Below, one piece after another: positions 52,175 to 59,965 of a stretch of 64,000 nucleotides of DNA. The position numbers and the translations under genes were made by a program. The stretch comes from Christensenella sp. UBA1685. Lineage in GTDB: Bacteria; Bacillota; Clostridia; Christensenellales; CAG-138. Positions within the stretch are counted from its first letter, which is position 1. The number at the start of each line of letters is the position of its first letter. The notes below the pieces were generated by a model. It worked only from the letters and a program-made list of their open reading frames with translations. It was not told the origin of the DNA and searched no databases. The stretch covers positions 17,185-81,184 of the forward strand of contig DCKB01000003.1 of NCBI GenBank assembly GCA_002320595.1, read 5' to 3'.

Positions 52175-52729
52175 TTATTGCAGCGATGCAAGCAGCATAA
52201 TTACTCCGATGATCAGAACGACCACGCCAACCACCCGCTCGACTCCAAGCGCCAGTTCAGAAGGCTCCGCGTCCTTAAACCGCCAGCCATAACCAAGATA
52301 CCAGGCGGTTCGCGGTTTGGCTGCGTTGAATGCCCCAGCGGCAATCAACAGGATAGCCAAAAACGGGCTTGGCCCGGAGGAATCTTTTTCATCGCCGCGC
52401 CCCCGGTAAAGCACATCCATCAGCACGCCGCCGGGGATATATTTTGTTTCGTCATAATCATCGCTCCAGCCGCCAGCCCAGCCGTTGCCGGACGTTGTGC
52501 GGAAATAGGTGGAGCCGTTCGGATAAGTGATGGTCGTTGTATTGCCGGAAAACGAATAGGCATAAACATCGTCATTGTTGGTAATGGTTTGGTTTGCGGC
52601 GTCAATCACAAACGTTTTCCCTGCGTGTTCAATGGAATAGCTCGTTTGCACCGGGCTTTTTTCCGTGCAGGCTGTGAAAAAAAACAGCGCCAACACACAG
52701 CAGGTGCAAAGCTGAATGGCATGCTTCAT
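52175..52729 (-). CDS. Lipoprotein with C-terminal membrane segments (DUF6199-like)
   Basis: A 184-residue protein with signal and lipobox LFFFTACTE, a short outer beta domain (TYPNGSTYFRTTSGNGW), then two membrane helices separated by WYLGYGWRFKDAEPSELAL, which resembles the short DUF6199-type domain. Being tethered at both ends by lipid and helices is unusual. Function unknown. Confidence 0.75.
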   Translation of the reverse strand: MKHAIQLCTCCVLALFFFTACTEKSPVQTSYSIEHAGKTFVIDAANQTITNNDDVYAYSFSGNTTTITYPNGSTYFRTTSGNGWAGGWSDDYDETKYIPGGVLMDVLYRGRGDEKDSSGPSPFLAILLIAAGAFNAAKPRTAWYLGYGWRFKDAEPSELALGVERVVGVVVLIIGVIMLLASLQ

Positions 52730-52838
52730 AGCCGTCCCTCCATCGGTTTCTTAAAGACGTTTCGTTTCAAGCGCTGTGGTCTGATGTGGGTATGCCGCCG
52801 GTTGGCACAAGAGGGGCCGCACAAGCGGACTGTGTCCG

Positions 52839-53306
52839 CTACGATCCGTTCCACGTGAGCAGGCGGCCGAGGGGGATGCGGAAGCCGAGGCTCTCATACA
52901 TCTTCACATCCGAGTCCGCACAGCCAACCCAAAGCGACGCGATTCCACGCGCCCTGCAATGTGCGAAGGCCGCTTCCGCAAGCCGGCGGGCCACGCCTTG
53001 CCCGCGAAACATTGGAAGCACATAAAAATCTTCAAACAGGCCGCCTGGCGCACACCGAAAGGTGGAAAACGTTTCGCAAACAGAGCACATGCCAACGGCC
53101 CGCCCATCGCGCTTCGCCAGAACGAACGTGATCCGCCCGGTTCCTATGGCCGCGCCAAGCGCCGCTTTTTGCGCCTGTGTAAGCGGCTCCTCACCGATAT
53201 CCTGCTTGTAGCCGCTCATCAGCTCCAGAATTTCAGGAATATCCTCTGCTCCTGCCGCAGCACATACAGTGGAGTCGCAGTCGGGTCTGTTCCCAGCTTT
53301 CTGCAT
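52839..53306 (-). CDS. GNAT family N-acetyltransferase
   Basis: A 155-residue GNAT protein: FEDFYVLPMFRGQGVARRLAEAA holds the acetyl-CoA loop (RGQGVA) and SLWVGCADSDVKMYESLGF the end motif. The ATG at 53306 is chosen, seven bases after AGGAG; an ATG two codons upstream is too close. A small hairpin (AGCGGAC/GTCCGCT, 52824-52840) overlaps its stop. Substrate unknown. Confidence 0.88.
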   Translation of the reverse strand: MQKAGNRPDCDSTVCAAAGAEDIPEILELMSGYKQDIGEEPLTQAQKAALGAAIGTGRITFVLAKRDGRAVGMCSVCETFSTFRCAPGGLFEDFYVLPMFRGQGVARRLAEAAFAHCRARGIASLWVGCADSDVKMYESLGFRIPLGRLLTWNGS

Positions 53307-53410
53307 GGCCATGCTCCTTTTTTTCTTACAGGATAGCATGCTGCACGTGCGTTGTCCACATCGTCTTGTGCATGACTTCCGCCATTCTTTGCGAATGTGA
53401 ACAAATTGTG

Positions 53411-53439
53411 TTGACAATGCCCGCGAAACATGGCATAAT
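53411..53439 (+). promoter_or_regulatory. Consensus promoter of the pyrR-uraA operon
   Basis: A perfect TTGACA, 17 bases, then TGG-CATAAT. It drives a leader of about 135 bases before pyrR. Confidence 0.88.
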
Positions 53440-53532
53440 GCGCAAGGTGATGCTTTTAAGTTCGGAACAGAGCTTCCGGCAAGGCGTTGAAACAAGCTGA
53501 TACAGGCAAAGCAATTTAGCTTAGCGTTTTTC

Positions 53533-53565
53533 GCCCTGTCCGCTCTTTTCGGACAGGGCTTTTTA
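53533..53565 (+). terminator. Attenuator terminator in the pyrR leader
   Basis: GCCCTGTCCG pairs with CGGACAGGGC around a seven-base loop and is followed by TTTTT. It stands 19 bases before pyrR and about 90 bases after the expected transcription start, the position of pyr attenuators. I could not identify a clear PyrR-binding loop or a strong antiterminator by eye, so the control mechanism is inferred from family and position. Confidence 0.82.
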
Positions 53566-53584
53566 TAGCTGGAAAGGAGAGCGC

Positions 53585-54148
53585 ATGCAGCACAAAGCGG
53601 AACTCATGGATCAAGCGGCCGTGGAACGCGCACTTGTGCGCATCTCCCATCAGATCATTGAAAAGAACCATGGCACCGAACGCCTCTGCCTCGTGGGCAT
53701 CCGAACGCGCGGCGTGCCGCTCGCACGGCGCATTGCGGAAAACATTCGGAAGATCGACGGAACGGCAGTGCCTGTGGGCGAACTGGATATCACGCTTTAC
53801 CGGGACGATCTTTCGCGCATTCAACCCGATCCGCGTCTCAACGGCACAAGCGTCCCTTTCTCCGTGCAGGATCAAACCGTTGTGCTTGTAGATGATGTGA
53901 TCTACACCGGCCGGACGGCCCGCGCCGCGCTTGATGCGGTGATGGAACTTGGGCGTGCCGCACGGATTCAGCTTTGCGTGCTGATCGACCGCGGGCATTC
54001 GGAACTTCCCATTAAGGCGACTTACGTGGGCAAAAACATCCCCACTGCAAGGGATGAAATCGTTTCCGTGCGCCTTGCCGAAACGGATGGGCAGACGGAC
54101 GTTTCCATCCTCCGTCAGGAAGCGCCCGGCGAAAAACAGGATAAGTAA
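53585..54148 (+). CDS. pyrR: Bifunctional pyr operon regulator / uracil phosphoribosyltransferase
   Basis: A 187-residue PyrR: the PRPP loop VVLVDDVIYTGRTARAAL, GIRTRGVPLARRIAE and LIDRGHSELPIKATYVGKNIP are all typical. PyrR binds pyr leader RNA when UMP is high, favouring termination, and has weak UPRT activity. AAAGGAG precedes the ATG. It is followed by a uracil permease, matching pyrR-pyrP of Bacillus without the biosynthetic genes. Confidence 0.97.
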   Translation: MQHKAELMDQAAVERALVRISHQIIEKNHGTERLCLVGIRTRGVPLARRIAENIRKIDGTAVPVGELDITLYRDDLSRIQPDPRLNGTSVPFSVQDQTVVLVDDVIYTGRTARAALDAVMELGRAARIQLCVLIDRGHSELPIKATYVGKNIPTARDEIVSVRLAETDGQTDVSILRQEAPGEKQDK

Positions 54149-54194
54149 AAGCTTATATAAAAATTACGCAACAAGGAAAGAAGGAGAACGTCAC

Positions 54195-55547
54195 ATGAAC
54201 CTGATCTATGGCATCAAAGACAAACCCAAATTTGTCCAACTCATCGTATTTGCATTCCAGCAGATGCTCGCTATCATGGCAGCAACGTTGGTTGTTCCCG
54301 TGCTGGTGAATGCCTACGGCGTGCAAAACCTTGAGATGGACATCGCTGCAGCGCTTCTTGGCGCAGGCATGGGAACCGGCGTTTATATCGCTTTCACCAA
54401 AGCAAAGAGCCCCGTATTCCTGGGCAGTTCCTTTGCGTTCCTTTCCGCCATGTATTCCGCCACGGCATTCGGTTGTTTCGGCATCATCGTGGGCGCGATT
54501 CTTGCGGGCCTTGTATACGTGCTCATCGCCATTGCCATCAAGGCGTTCGGCACCCGCTGGATCGACAAGCTCATGCCGCCGATCATTATTGGGCCAACCG
54601 TTGCCATCATCGGTCTTTCCCTTGCGGGCAGCGCCATCAGCGACCTGACCAATGTGACCACCGGCTCCTATAACCTGATCCATATCCTCTGCGGCCTTGT
54701 CACCCTCCTTGTGGTCATACTCTGCTCCACCTTCGGCAAAAAAATGGCCAAGCTTATCCCCTTCATCATCGGCATTCTTTCCGGCTATGCGCTTGCGGGC
54801 ATTTTCACAATCATCGGCAATGCTACCGGATGCGATTATCTTAAGGTGCTCAATGTGAGCGCGCTTACTGCGCTGGACTTCGGCAGCATAAGCGGCTGGA
54901 TTCATGTTCCGCAGTTCGCGTTTGTAAAGGCTGCGCAGGAAAGCTTCGACTGGGCCAACCTTGGCACCATCGCCGTGTTGTACATGCCCGTTGCCTTTGT
55001 TGTGTTCGCTGAGCACATTGCGGACCATAAGAACCTTTCGTCCATCATCGGTCAGGATCTCGTAAGCGGCGAACCGGGCCTTGCCCGCACGCTGTTGGGC
55101 GACGGCATCGGCTCCATGGTCGGCGCGTTCTTCGGCAGCTGCCCCAACACCACCTACGGTGAAAGCATCGGCTGCGTAGCGATTACCCGCAACGCCTCCG
55201 TGGTTACAATCATCGCAGCGGCAATCGGCTGTGTCGTGCTCAGCTTCTTCGCTCCGTTCGTAGCGTTCGTGAACTCCATCCCCGGCTGCGTAATGGGCGG
55301 CGTGTGCATCACGCTGTACGGCTTCATTGCGGTATCCGGCCTGCGGATGTTCAAGCACATTGACCTTGATAAGAACCGCAACCTTTTCGTAGTCGCCACC
55401 ATCCTCATCACCGGCATCGGCGGCCTGACCCTCAACTTCGGCAAAATCACCATCACCAACATCGCCACCGCGCTCATCCTCGGCATCCTTGTGAACACCG
55501 TTCTCTCCATCGGCGAGAAGAAGCAGAAGGAACACGAAGAAGCGTAA
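54195..55547 (+). CDS. uraA: Uracil permease (NCS2 family)
   Basis: A 450-residue transporter with about 14 membrane segments in the inverted-repeat NCS2 fold. Key positions are the Glu in FVVFAEHIADHKNLS and the signature SCPNTTYGESIGCVAITR, typical of UraA/PyrP uracil-proton symporters. The ATG at 54195 has AAGGAG upstream. Located 46 bases after pyrR, it should share the attenuated transcript. Confidence 0.95.
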   Translation: MNLIYGIKDKPKFVQLIVFAFQQMLAIMAATLVVPVLVNAYGVQNLEMDIAAALLGAGMGTGVYIAFTKAKSPVFLGSSFAFLSAMYSATAFGCFGIIVGAILAGLVYVLIAIAIKAFGTRWIDKLMPPIIIGPTVAIIGLSLAGSAISDLTNVTTGSYNLIHILCGLVTLLVVILCSTFGKKMAKLIPFIIGILSGYALAGIFTIIGNATGCDYLKVLNVSALTALDFGSISGWIHVPQFAFVKAAQESFDWANLGTIAVLYMPVAFVVFAEHIADHKNLSSIIGQDLVSGEPGLARTLLGDGIGSMVGAFFGSCPNTTYGESIGCVAITRNASVVTIIAAAIGCVVLSFFAPFVAFVNSIPGCVMGGVCITLYGFIAVSGLRMFKHIDLDKNRNLFVVATILITGIGGLTLNFGKITITNIATALILGILVNTVLSIGEKKQKEHEEA

Positions 55548-55572
55548 GCGTGCGGGCCTTATGCGCAACTCA

Positions 55573-55603
55573 GCCTCCCCGCCAGCCGACGGGGAGGCTT
55601 TTT
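55573..55603 (+). terminator. Terminator after uraA
   Basis: GCCTCCCCG pairs with CGGGGAGGC around an eight-base loop and is followed by five T. Confidence 0.92.
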
Positions 55604-55635
55604 CCCAAAAATCCTCCGGTTATGAAAGGGAAACC

Positions 55636-56115
55636 ATGGAAGAAAAGACAAACGTTATGCGCACGCTGAAGCGTTTGAAGCTCCCTTACCGCCACTATGC
55701 TTTCGACACGGGCGGCGCTGCGCCGAGCGGCACAGAAGTCGCCGCGCTTCTTGGGAAGGATCCGGCGCAAGTGTTCAAAACGCTCGTGACAGTCGGAAAA
55801 AGCGGGAAATATTATGTGTTCATGATCCCCGTAGCAGAAGAGCTTGACCTCAAGAAGGCCGCGCGCTGCGCCGGGGAAAAATCCATTGAAATGATAAAAA
55901 CAAAGGATCTGCTGCCGCTTACCGGCTATGTGCACGGCGGCTGTTCGCCCATCGGCATGAAAAAGCAGTTCCCAACCTTTGTGCATCAAAGCGCAGCGGG
56001 ATATCCTGTGCTCATGTTCAGCGCGGGCAAGATCGGTTATCAGGTGGAGCTGCCGCTTGCTTCACTGCAAAAGGCAGTCCGGCTCACGCTTTGTGACCTG
56101 ATCGTTGAGAAATAA
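55636..56115 (+). CDS. ybaK: Cys-tRNA(Pro)/Cys-tRNA(Cys) deacylase
   Basis: A 159-residue YbaK/EbsC-type editing protein that removes cysteine from mischarged tRNA(Pro). KTLVTVGKSGKYYVFMIPV carries the conserved lysine strand, and YVHGGCSPIGMKKQFPTFV is the family signature. AAAGGG precedes the ATG at 55636. It is a stand-alone gene on the plus strand between two terminators. Confidence 0.93.
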   Translation: MEEKTNVMRTLKRLKLPYRHYAFDTGGAAPSGTEVAALLGKDPAQVFKTLVTVGKSGKYYVFMIPVAEELDLKKAARCAGEKSIEMIKTKDLLPLTGYVHGGCSPIGMKKQFPTFVHQSAAGYPVLMFSAGKIGYQVELPLASLQKAVRLTLCDLIVEK

Positions 56116-56116
56116 A

Positions 56117-56151
56117 AACGAGCCGGGGCACCTTAAGGCGGATACCCCGGC
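56117..56151 (-). terminator. Terminator after the AAC(6')-like gene
   Basis: On the minus strand GCCGGGG pairs with CCCCGGC around a 16-base loop, followed by TCGTTTTT. It lies between the convergent ybaK and acetyltransferase genes. Confidence 0.7.
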
Positions 56152-56157
56152 CCGGCA

Positions 56158-56595
56158 TTACAGCTGCTTCGTAAAACAGATGATGCGGTTTGCTTCCCGA
56201 AAACCAACGCTTTGGTGAAAGGATAAGCTTTCCGTGTTCCCCAGCTCGCAATCGCTGGCAAATTCCGAACAGCCCTTTTCCTTTGCCCAAGCCTCTGCCC
56301 GCCTGAGCAGTTCTTTCGCAACGCCTTGTTTACGGCTGGGTTCTTCCACAAAGATTCCTTCCAGATAGCCAACCGGGCTGCTTCGCGTTCCTTCCACATA
56401 GTCGAACCGCAGCTGGCATTGCGCAAAGCCGGCCGGCACGCCTTCCCCGGTATAATGCAAAAAAATCGCCGCATTGCCATCCGAAAGAAGCGCCCGCATT
56501 TCCTCGTGGATCGTATCGCTCCCCGTTTCGGGGAACAGTTTCAACGCAAGCGCCGCCACATCTTCAAGCTGGTTTTCTGTTGCGTGCACAATCAT
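56158..56595 (-). CDS. GNAT acetyltransferase resembling aminoglycoside 6'-N-acetyltransferase type I
   Basis: A 145-residue GNAT protein. GYLEGIFVEEPSRKQGVA, EKGCSEFASDCELGN and the end SFHQSVGFREANRIICF match the AAC(6')-I group closely in order and spacing. Those enzymes acetylate the 6' amine of aminoglycosides, but chromosomal homologs in soil and gut bacteria may have other substrates. The ATG at 56595 follows AAAGGATG by eleven bases. No mobile element is nearby, so it appears intrinsic. Confidence 0.82.
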   Translation of the reverse strand: MIVHATENQLEDVAALALKLFPETGSDTIHEEMRALLSDGNAAIFLHYTGEGVPAGFAQCQLRFDYVEGTRSSPVGYLEGIFVEEPSRKQGVAKELLRRAEAWAKEKGCSEFASDCELGNTESLSFHQSVGFREANRIICFTKQL

Positions 56596-56627
56596 GGGTT
56601 TTGCATCCTTTCTTAAGCCCTTTTGCT

Positions 56628-57932
56628 TCAAACCACCCGTAAGCCCTTCGGCACATGGTTTTTCAACGTTCCCTCCACCGCTTTTCCAAAGCCGATTGGG
56701 AATCCGCCCGCACAGACCGGAATGTATCCGCGCCAATCCTCCGGGCAGGGAACCGCCTCCCCTGCAAGGAAGCGCGGCAGGCAGGCATCCGCTAGCGGCA
56801 GGTCAAGCGTTTTCCGATATACACCGCCGTGCGCAGCAAGAAACAGGCTGTGTGCAGGCAGGAATCGTCCTTTCCTGATCTCCCCTGCCTGCACGCCCGC
56901 AGCAAGCGTCCAAAGCGCGCTGAGGCCATGCGGCAGAGGCGCGCGCAGGATTGCGATGCGGCCATCAGGGAGGTCGTAAGCGCAGCCTTCCGGCGGTTGA
57001 ATAAACAGGTCCGCGATTGCGCTGTGGTAGGCGACGTCGCGGCATGGCTTCAGCGGAAGCGCCTCCTGTGGGCAAAATCCATCCCCTGCCCGGCGCAGGC
57101 GCGCCACGAAATGCCCCTCTCCCGGGGAAGAATGCGGGTAAAGCCGCCGCATGTGTTCCAGCGAAAACCCCGGATGCGCCGCAAGAAAGCGTTCCACCAC
57201 GTTTTCGTTTTCCTCCGCTGAAAACGTGCAGGTGGAATATATGAGTACGCCGCCGCCGCGTACCGTTTTTGCCGCAGTTTCCAAAATGGCGCTCTGCCGC
57301 GCTGCACAGGCTGTAACATGCGCGGGGGACCATTCCGCCACGGCGCCCGCGTCCTTGCGGAACATGCCTTCTCCGGAGCAAGGCGCATCCACAAGCGTTA
57401 CATCAAAGTAATCCGGGAATGCTTCCGCGATCGTCTCCGGCTTTGCGCAGGTTACGGCAGCGTTTGCCACGCCGAGGCGTTCCAGCGTTGAGGCCAGCGT
57501 CCGTGCCCGGTTGGGCACAATTTCATTTGCGAGCAGGAACCCTTCCCCCGAAAGGCGCGCGGCTATGCCGCCGCTTTTCCCGCCCGGGGCGGCGCAGAGG
57601 TCCAGCACGCGCATGCCGGGGCGCACCTCTGCCGCCGCGATGGCCGCCATAGCGGAAGGTTCCTGCAAGTAGAACAGCCCGGCCAGATGGTACGGGTGGT
57701 TCCCGATGCCCGGCATTTCCTCCGCAAGCAGAAAGCCCTCCGGCAGGATCCCCGTTTCCGCCAGAGGAAACGGGCTGATGCGCCGGAATTCCTCCACGCC
57801 TATCTTGAGCGTATTCACCCGCAGGCCGCGTTTGGGCGGCAGCCCATAACTTTTAAGGAACGCGGGATATTCCACGCCAAGCTGCGCTTCCATGCGCCGC
57901 AGAAATTCAGTTGGCAAATTCTTCTTTTCCAT
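56628..57932 (-). CDS. rsmF: RsmF/NOL1-type RNA (cytosine-5) methyltransferase
   Basis: A 434-residue m5C methyltransferase: the SAM motif VLDLCAAPGGKSGGIAARL near residue 105, catalytic VDAPCSGEGMFRKD and IYSTCTFSAEENE (the two cysteines), and a C-terminal PUA-like domain, as in RsmF/YebU that modify 16S rRNA. The ATG at 57932 gives the usual N-terminus, but its ribosome site lies inside a hairpin; an in-frame ATG at 57980 is an alternative. The exact RNA target is not certain. Confidence 0.9.
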   Translation of the reverse strand: MEKKNLPTEFLRRMEAQLGVEYPAFLKSYGLPPKRGLRVNTLKIGVEEFRRISPFPLAETGILPEGFLLAEEMPGIGNHPYHLAGLFYLQEPSAMAAIAAAEVRPGMRVLDLCAAPGGKSGGIAARLSGEGFLLANEIVPNRARTLASTLERLGVANAAVTCAKPETIAEAFPDYFDVTLVDAPCSGEGMFRKDAGAVAEWSPAHVTACAARQSAILETAAKTVRGGGVLIYSTCTFSAEENENVVERFLAAHPGFSLEHMRRLYPHSSPGEGHFVARLRRAGDGFCPQEALPLKPCRDVAYHSAIADLFIQPPEGCAYDLPDGRIAILRAPLPHGLSALWTLAAGVQAGEIRKGRFLPAHSLFLAAHGGVYRKTLDLPLADACLPRFLAGEAVPCPEDWRGYIPVCAGGFPIGFGKAVEGTLKNHVPKGLRVV

Positions 57933-57943
57933 AAGAATAGTAT

Positions 57944-57975
57944 AACGCCTCCCCCCATGTTTGGGGAGAGGCGTT
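57944..57975 (-). promoter_or_regulatory. Hairpin just before rsmF, sequestering its GGAGG
   Basis: AACGCCTC pairs with GAGGCGTT, with an inner C/G stem and a loop around ATGTTT. On the minus strand the only GGAGG near rsmF is inside the 3' arm, 15 bases before the ATG. The hairpin may end the nucleotidase transcript, control rsmF translation, or both. Confidence 0.55.
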
Positions 57976-58021
57976 TTCATCTTTTCAGGATTTCTCAGTG
58001 CTTCAATGAAAATGATCTGTG

Positions 58022-59749
58022 TTAACCTACTGAAATCCCGCTGCCGTTGTGTGAACTTGAAGAAGCAGGATTGCCCGGCTGGTTTGCGGGTGCTTCCGCA
58101 ACAAGCTTGATGCGGCCCTGACCATAAGGATTCTCATATTCGCTGCCTACAGTGCCATGGAGCGCGTCCTTTATATAATTGATCAGCACCTGATTGTCGA
58201 TCATCACGCCATCGCGCACAACCTTTGCGCCCTTGAACATGGCATAACCATCGCCGCCGTCCTTAAGCATATAGTTGTGGGATGCAAGCATGTAAGTTTT
58301 GTTCACATCGATCGGCTCGCCGCCCACCATCACATTCTTTACGCGGCGCGCACCGGTTACCCCTACGAATGACTTGTTTGCATCCAGCGTAACGCTCGAA
58401 GGGATATAGGTATGAATTTCATATGTTAACCCCGAAACCTGCAGGAAGCCGCCGCTTTCAGCGTCCGGCGTAAACATGCTGCCAAGCTCCAATGCATCAA
58501 GAATCTGCTGACCGGTCACTTCGATGGAGCAAGCCATGTTGCCGAACGGATGCACGGAAATGATCTCGCCATAGGTAATGCTGCCCTTTGAAATCGTTGC
58601 ACGGATGCCGCCGCCGTTCACGAATGCAATGTCCGCATCGAGCAGCTCACGGTATGCGTCAGCACAAAGGTCCCCGAGATTGCTTTCCTGCTTGCGGATG
58701 ATGCGCTTGCCTGTTTCAGGGTCATTCACCACAAGGTCAACCCCCGTCTTGGCAACGGTTTTGTTGAGCAATGCCTCATACTGCGATTCGATTCGTTTTA
58801 CATATTTATCTACCGCTGCATCCTGCTTGGTATAATCCTTGGCTGCGATGAGGTTCGTGGTTATCTTGCCATCCGCCTTGATAACAAGGCGTCCGAGATT
58901 CTGAAGTTTATCGCCCGTGGAGGACAAAACGACATTCTTTCCGTCCTTGTTTTTCACGATTTTCTGCGCGATCGTGCTGTGAGAATGGCCGTCGAGCACC
59001 ACATCAATTCCGGTCGTGTTGGCGATCACATCTGTGGAGCACCATGGTTTGCTTTGCCCGTCAACCCCAAGATGCGCAATGGCGACAACATAATCTGCGC
59101 CCGCAGCTTTTGCTGCGTTTACCGAAACCTGTACCGCGTCATACAGCTCCTGGCCCTTGCCTCCGGAGCAGAAGCCGTAGATGTAGTTCCCGTCCTTATC
59201 CTGGAAATACGCAGGGGTGGACTTGGTGATCGATTCCGGCGTGGAGATGCCGACAAACGCCACCTTTTTATCACCGAATTTTTGAATCGCATAGCTGTCA
59301 AGCAGGGTTCTGCCGTTCAGAAGGTTTGTGAAATTGCAGGAAAGATACTTGAAGTTTGCATCCTTGGTCAGTTCCTTCAGCCGGTCCATGCCGTAATCGA
59401 ATTCATGGTTGCCATACACAGCATAATCATAACCGGTTTTGTTCATGATGTCAATGAGATACCGGCCGGTTGAAAGCGTGCCGATGGCATCGCCCTGAAT
59501 GGCATCGCCGCAATCCACGAGCGCAACGTTTGCGGTGATCGTCTTCATCTCCGCCTTATAGGCTGCCACCCCCGCATAGCCCATGTTGGTCGCAGTTCCA
59601 TCCTTCTCTGCCTGCGCAACGGAGCAATGCACATCGTTTGTGTAAAGGACCACGATGTCCTCCGCTTCTACCTCGCCTTCGGCAAACGCAGCGGGCACAA
59701 ATGCAAGCGCCAACGCGAATGTCAAAAACAATGCCAACAGTTTTTTCAT
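58022..59749 (-). CDS. Secreted 5'-nucleotidase / metallophosphatase (UshA-like)
   Basis: A 575-residue secreted enzyme: signal peptide (residues 1-23), calcineurin-like metallophosphatase domain with LYTNDVHC, DCGDAIQGD, YGNHEFDYGMD and VLDGHSHSTI, then the 5'-nucleotidase C-terminal domain with FVNGGGIRATISKG and SHNYMLKDGGDGYAMF. It splits extracellular nucleotides to nucleosides and phosphate. The end is Ser/Asn-rich without an LPXTG anchor, so it should be released or held non-covalently. AAGGAGGGG precedes the ATG. Confidence 0.94.
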   Translation of the reverse strand: MKKLLALFLTFALALAFVPAAFAEGEVEAEDIVVLYTNDVHCSVAQAEKDGTATNMGYAGVAAYKAEMKTITANVALVDCGDAIQGDAIGTLSTGRYLIDIMNKTGYDYAVYGNHEFDYGMDRLKELTKDANFKYLSCNFTNLLNGRTLLDSYAIQKFGDKKVAFVGISTPESITKSTPAYFQDKDGNYIYGFCSGGKGQELYDAVQVSVNAAKAAGADYVVAIAHLGVDGQSKPWCSTDVIANTTGIDVVLDGHSHSTIAQKIVKNKDGKNVVLSSTGDKLQNLGRLVIKADGKITTNLIAAKDYTKQDAAVDKYVKRIESQYEALLNKTVAKTGVDLVVNDPETGKRIIRKQESNLGDLCADAYRELLDADIAFVNGGGIRATISKGSITYGEIISVHPFGNMACSIEVTGQQILDALELGSMFTPDAESGGFLQVSGLTYEIHTYIPSSVTLDANKSFVGVTGARRVKNVMVGGEPIDVNKTYMLASHNYMLKDGGDGYAMFKGAKVVRDGVMIDNQVLINYIKDALHGTVGSEYENPYGQGRIKLVAEAPANQPGNPASSSSHNGSGISVG

Positions 59750-59850
59750 AAATTCCCCTCCTTAGAATGTTTGATAGGCTGTGATAACGCTGACCGGCCG
59801 GTCTTTTGATTTGTGGATGACCGCAGCAGGTCATGTTGGTATCATATCAT

Positions 59851-59879
59851 GGAAATGCGGCACTGTCATCCCCAGAACA
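59851..59879 (-). promoter_or_regulatory. Promoter for the 5'-nucleotidase
   Basis: On the minus strand ATGACA, 17 bases, then TGA-TATGAT, about 100 bases before the start codon. Confidence 0.7.
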
Positions 59880-59923
59880 TGGGATTCGGCATTGTTTTAA
59901 CAAAAATTTCTTTTTAATTTTAA

Positions 59924-59957
59924 ATATGGAAGGAAGGAGCTCCCGCTCCCTCCTTCC
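59924..59957 (-). terminator. Terminator after the ABC exporter pair
   Basis: On the minus strand GGAAGGAGGGAGC pairs with GCTCCTTCCTTCC (one mismatch) around a four-base loop, nine bases past the exporter stop, followed by ATATTTAAAATT. Confidence 0.72.
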
Positions 59958-59965
59958 ATTCGTTT

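Noticed and set aside
54153..55568. 471-codon open frame opposite uraA
   Set aside because: Strongly biased composition (Asp, His, Gly rich) typical of antisense frames; uraA is clear on the plus strand.
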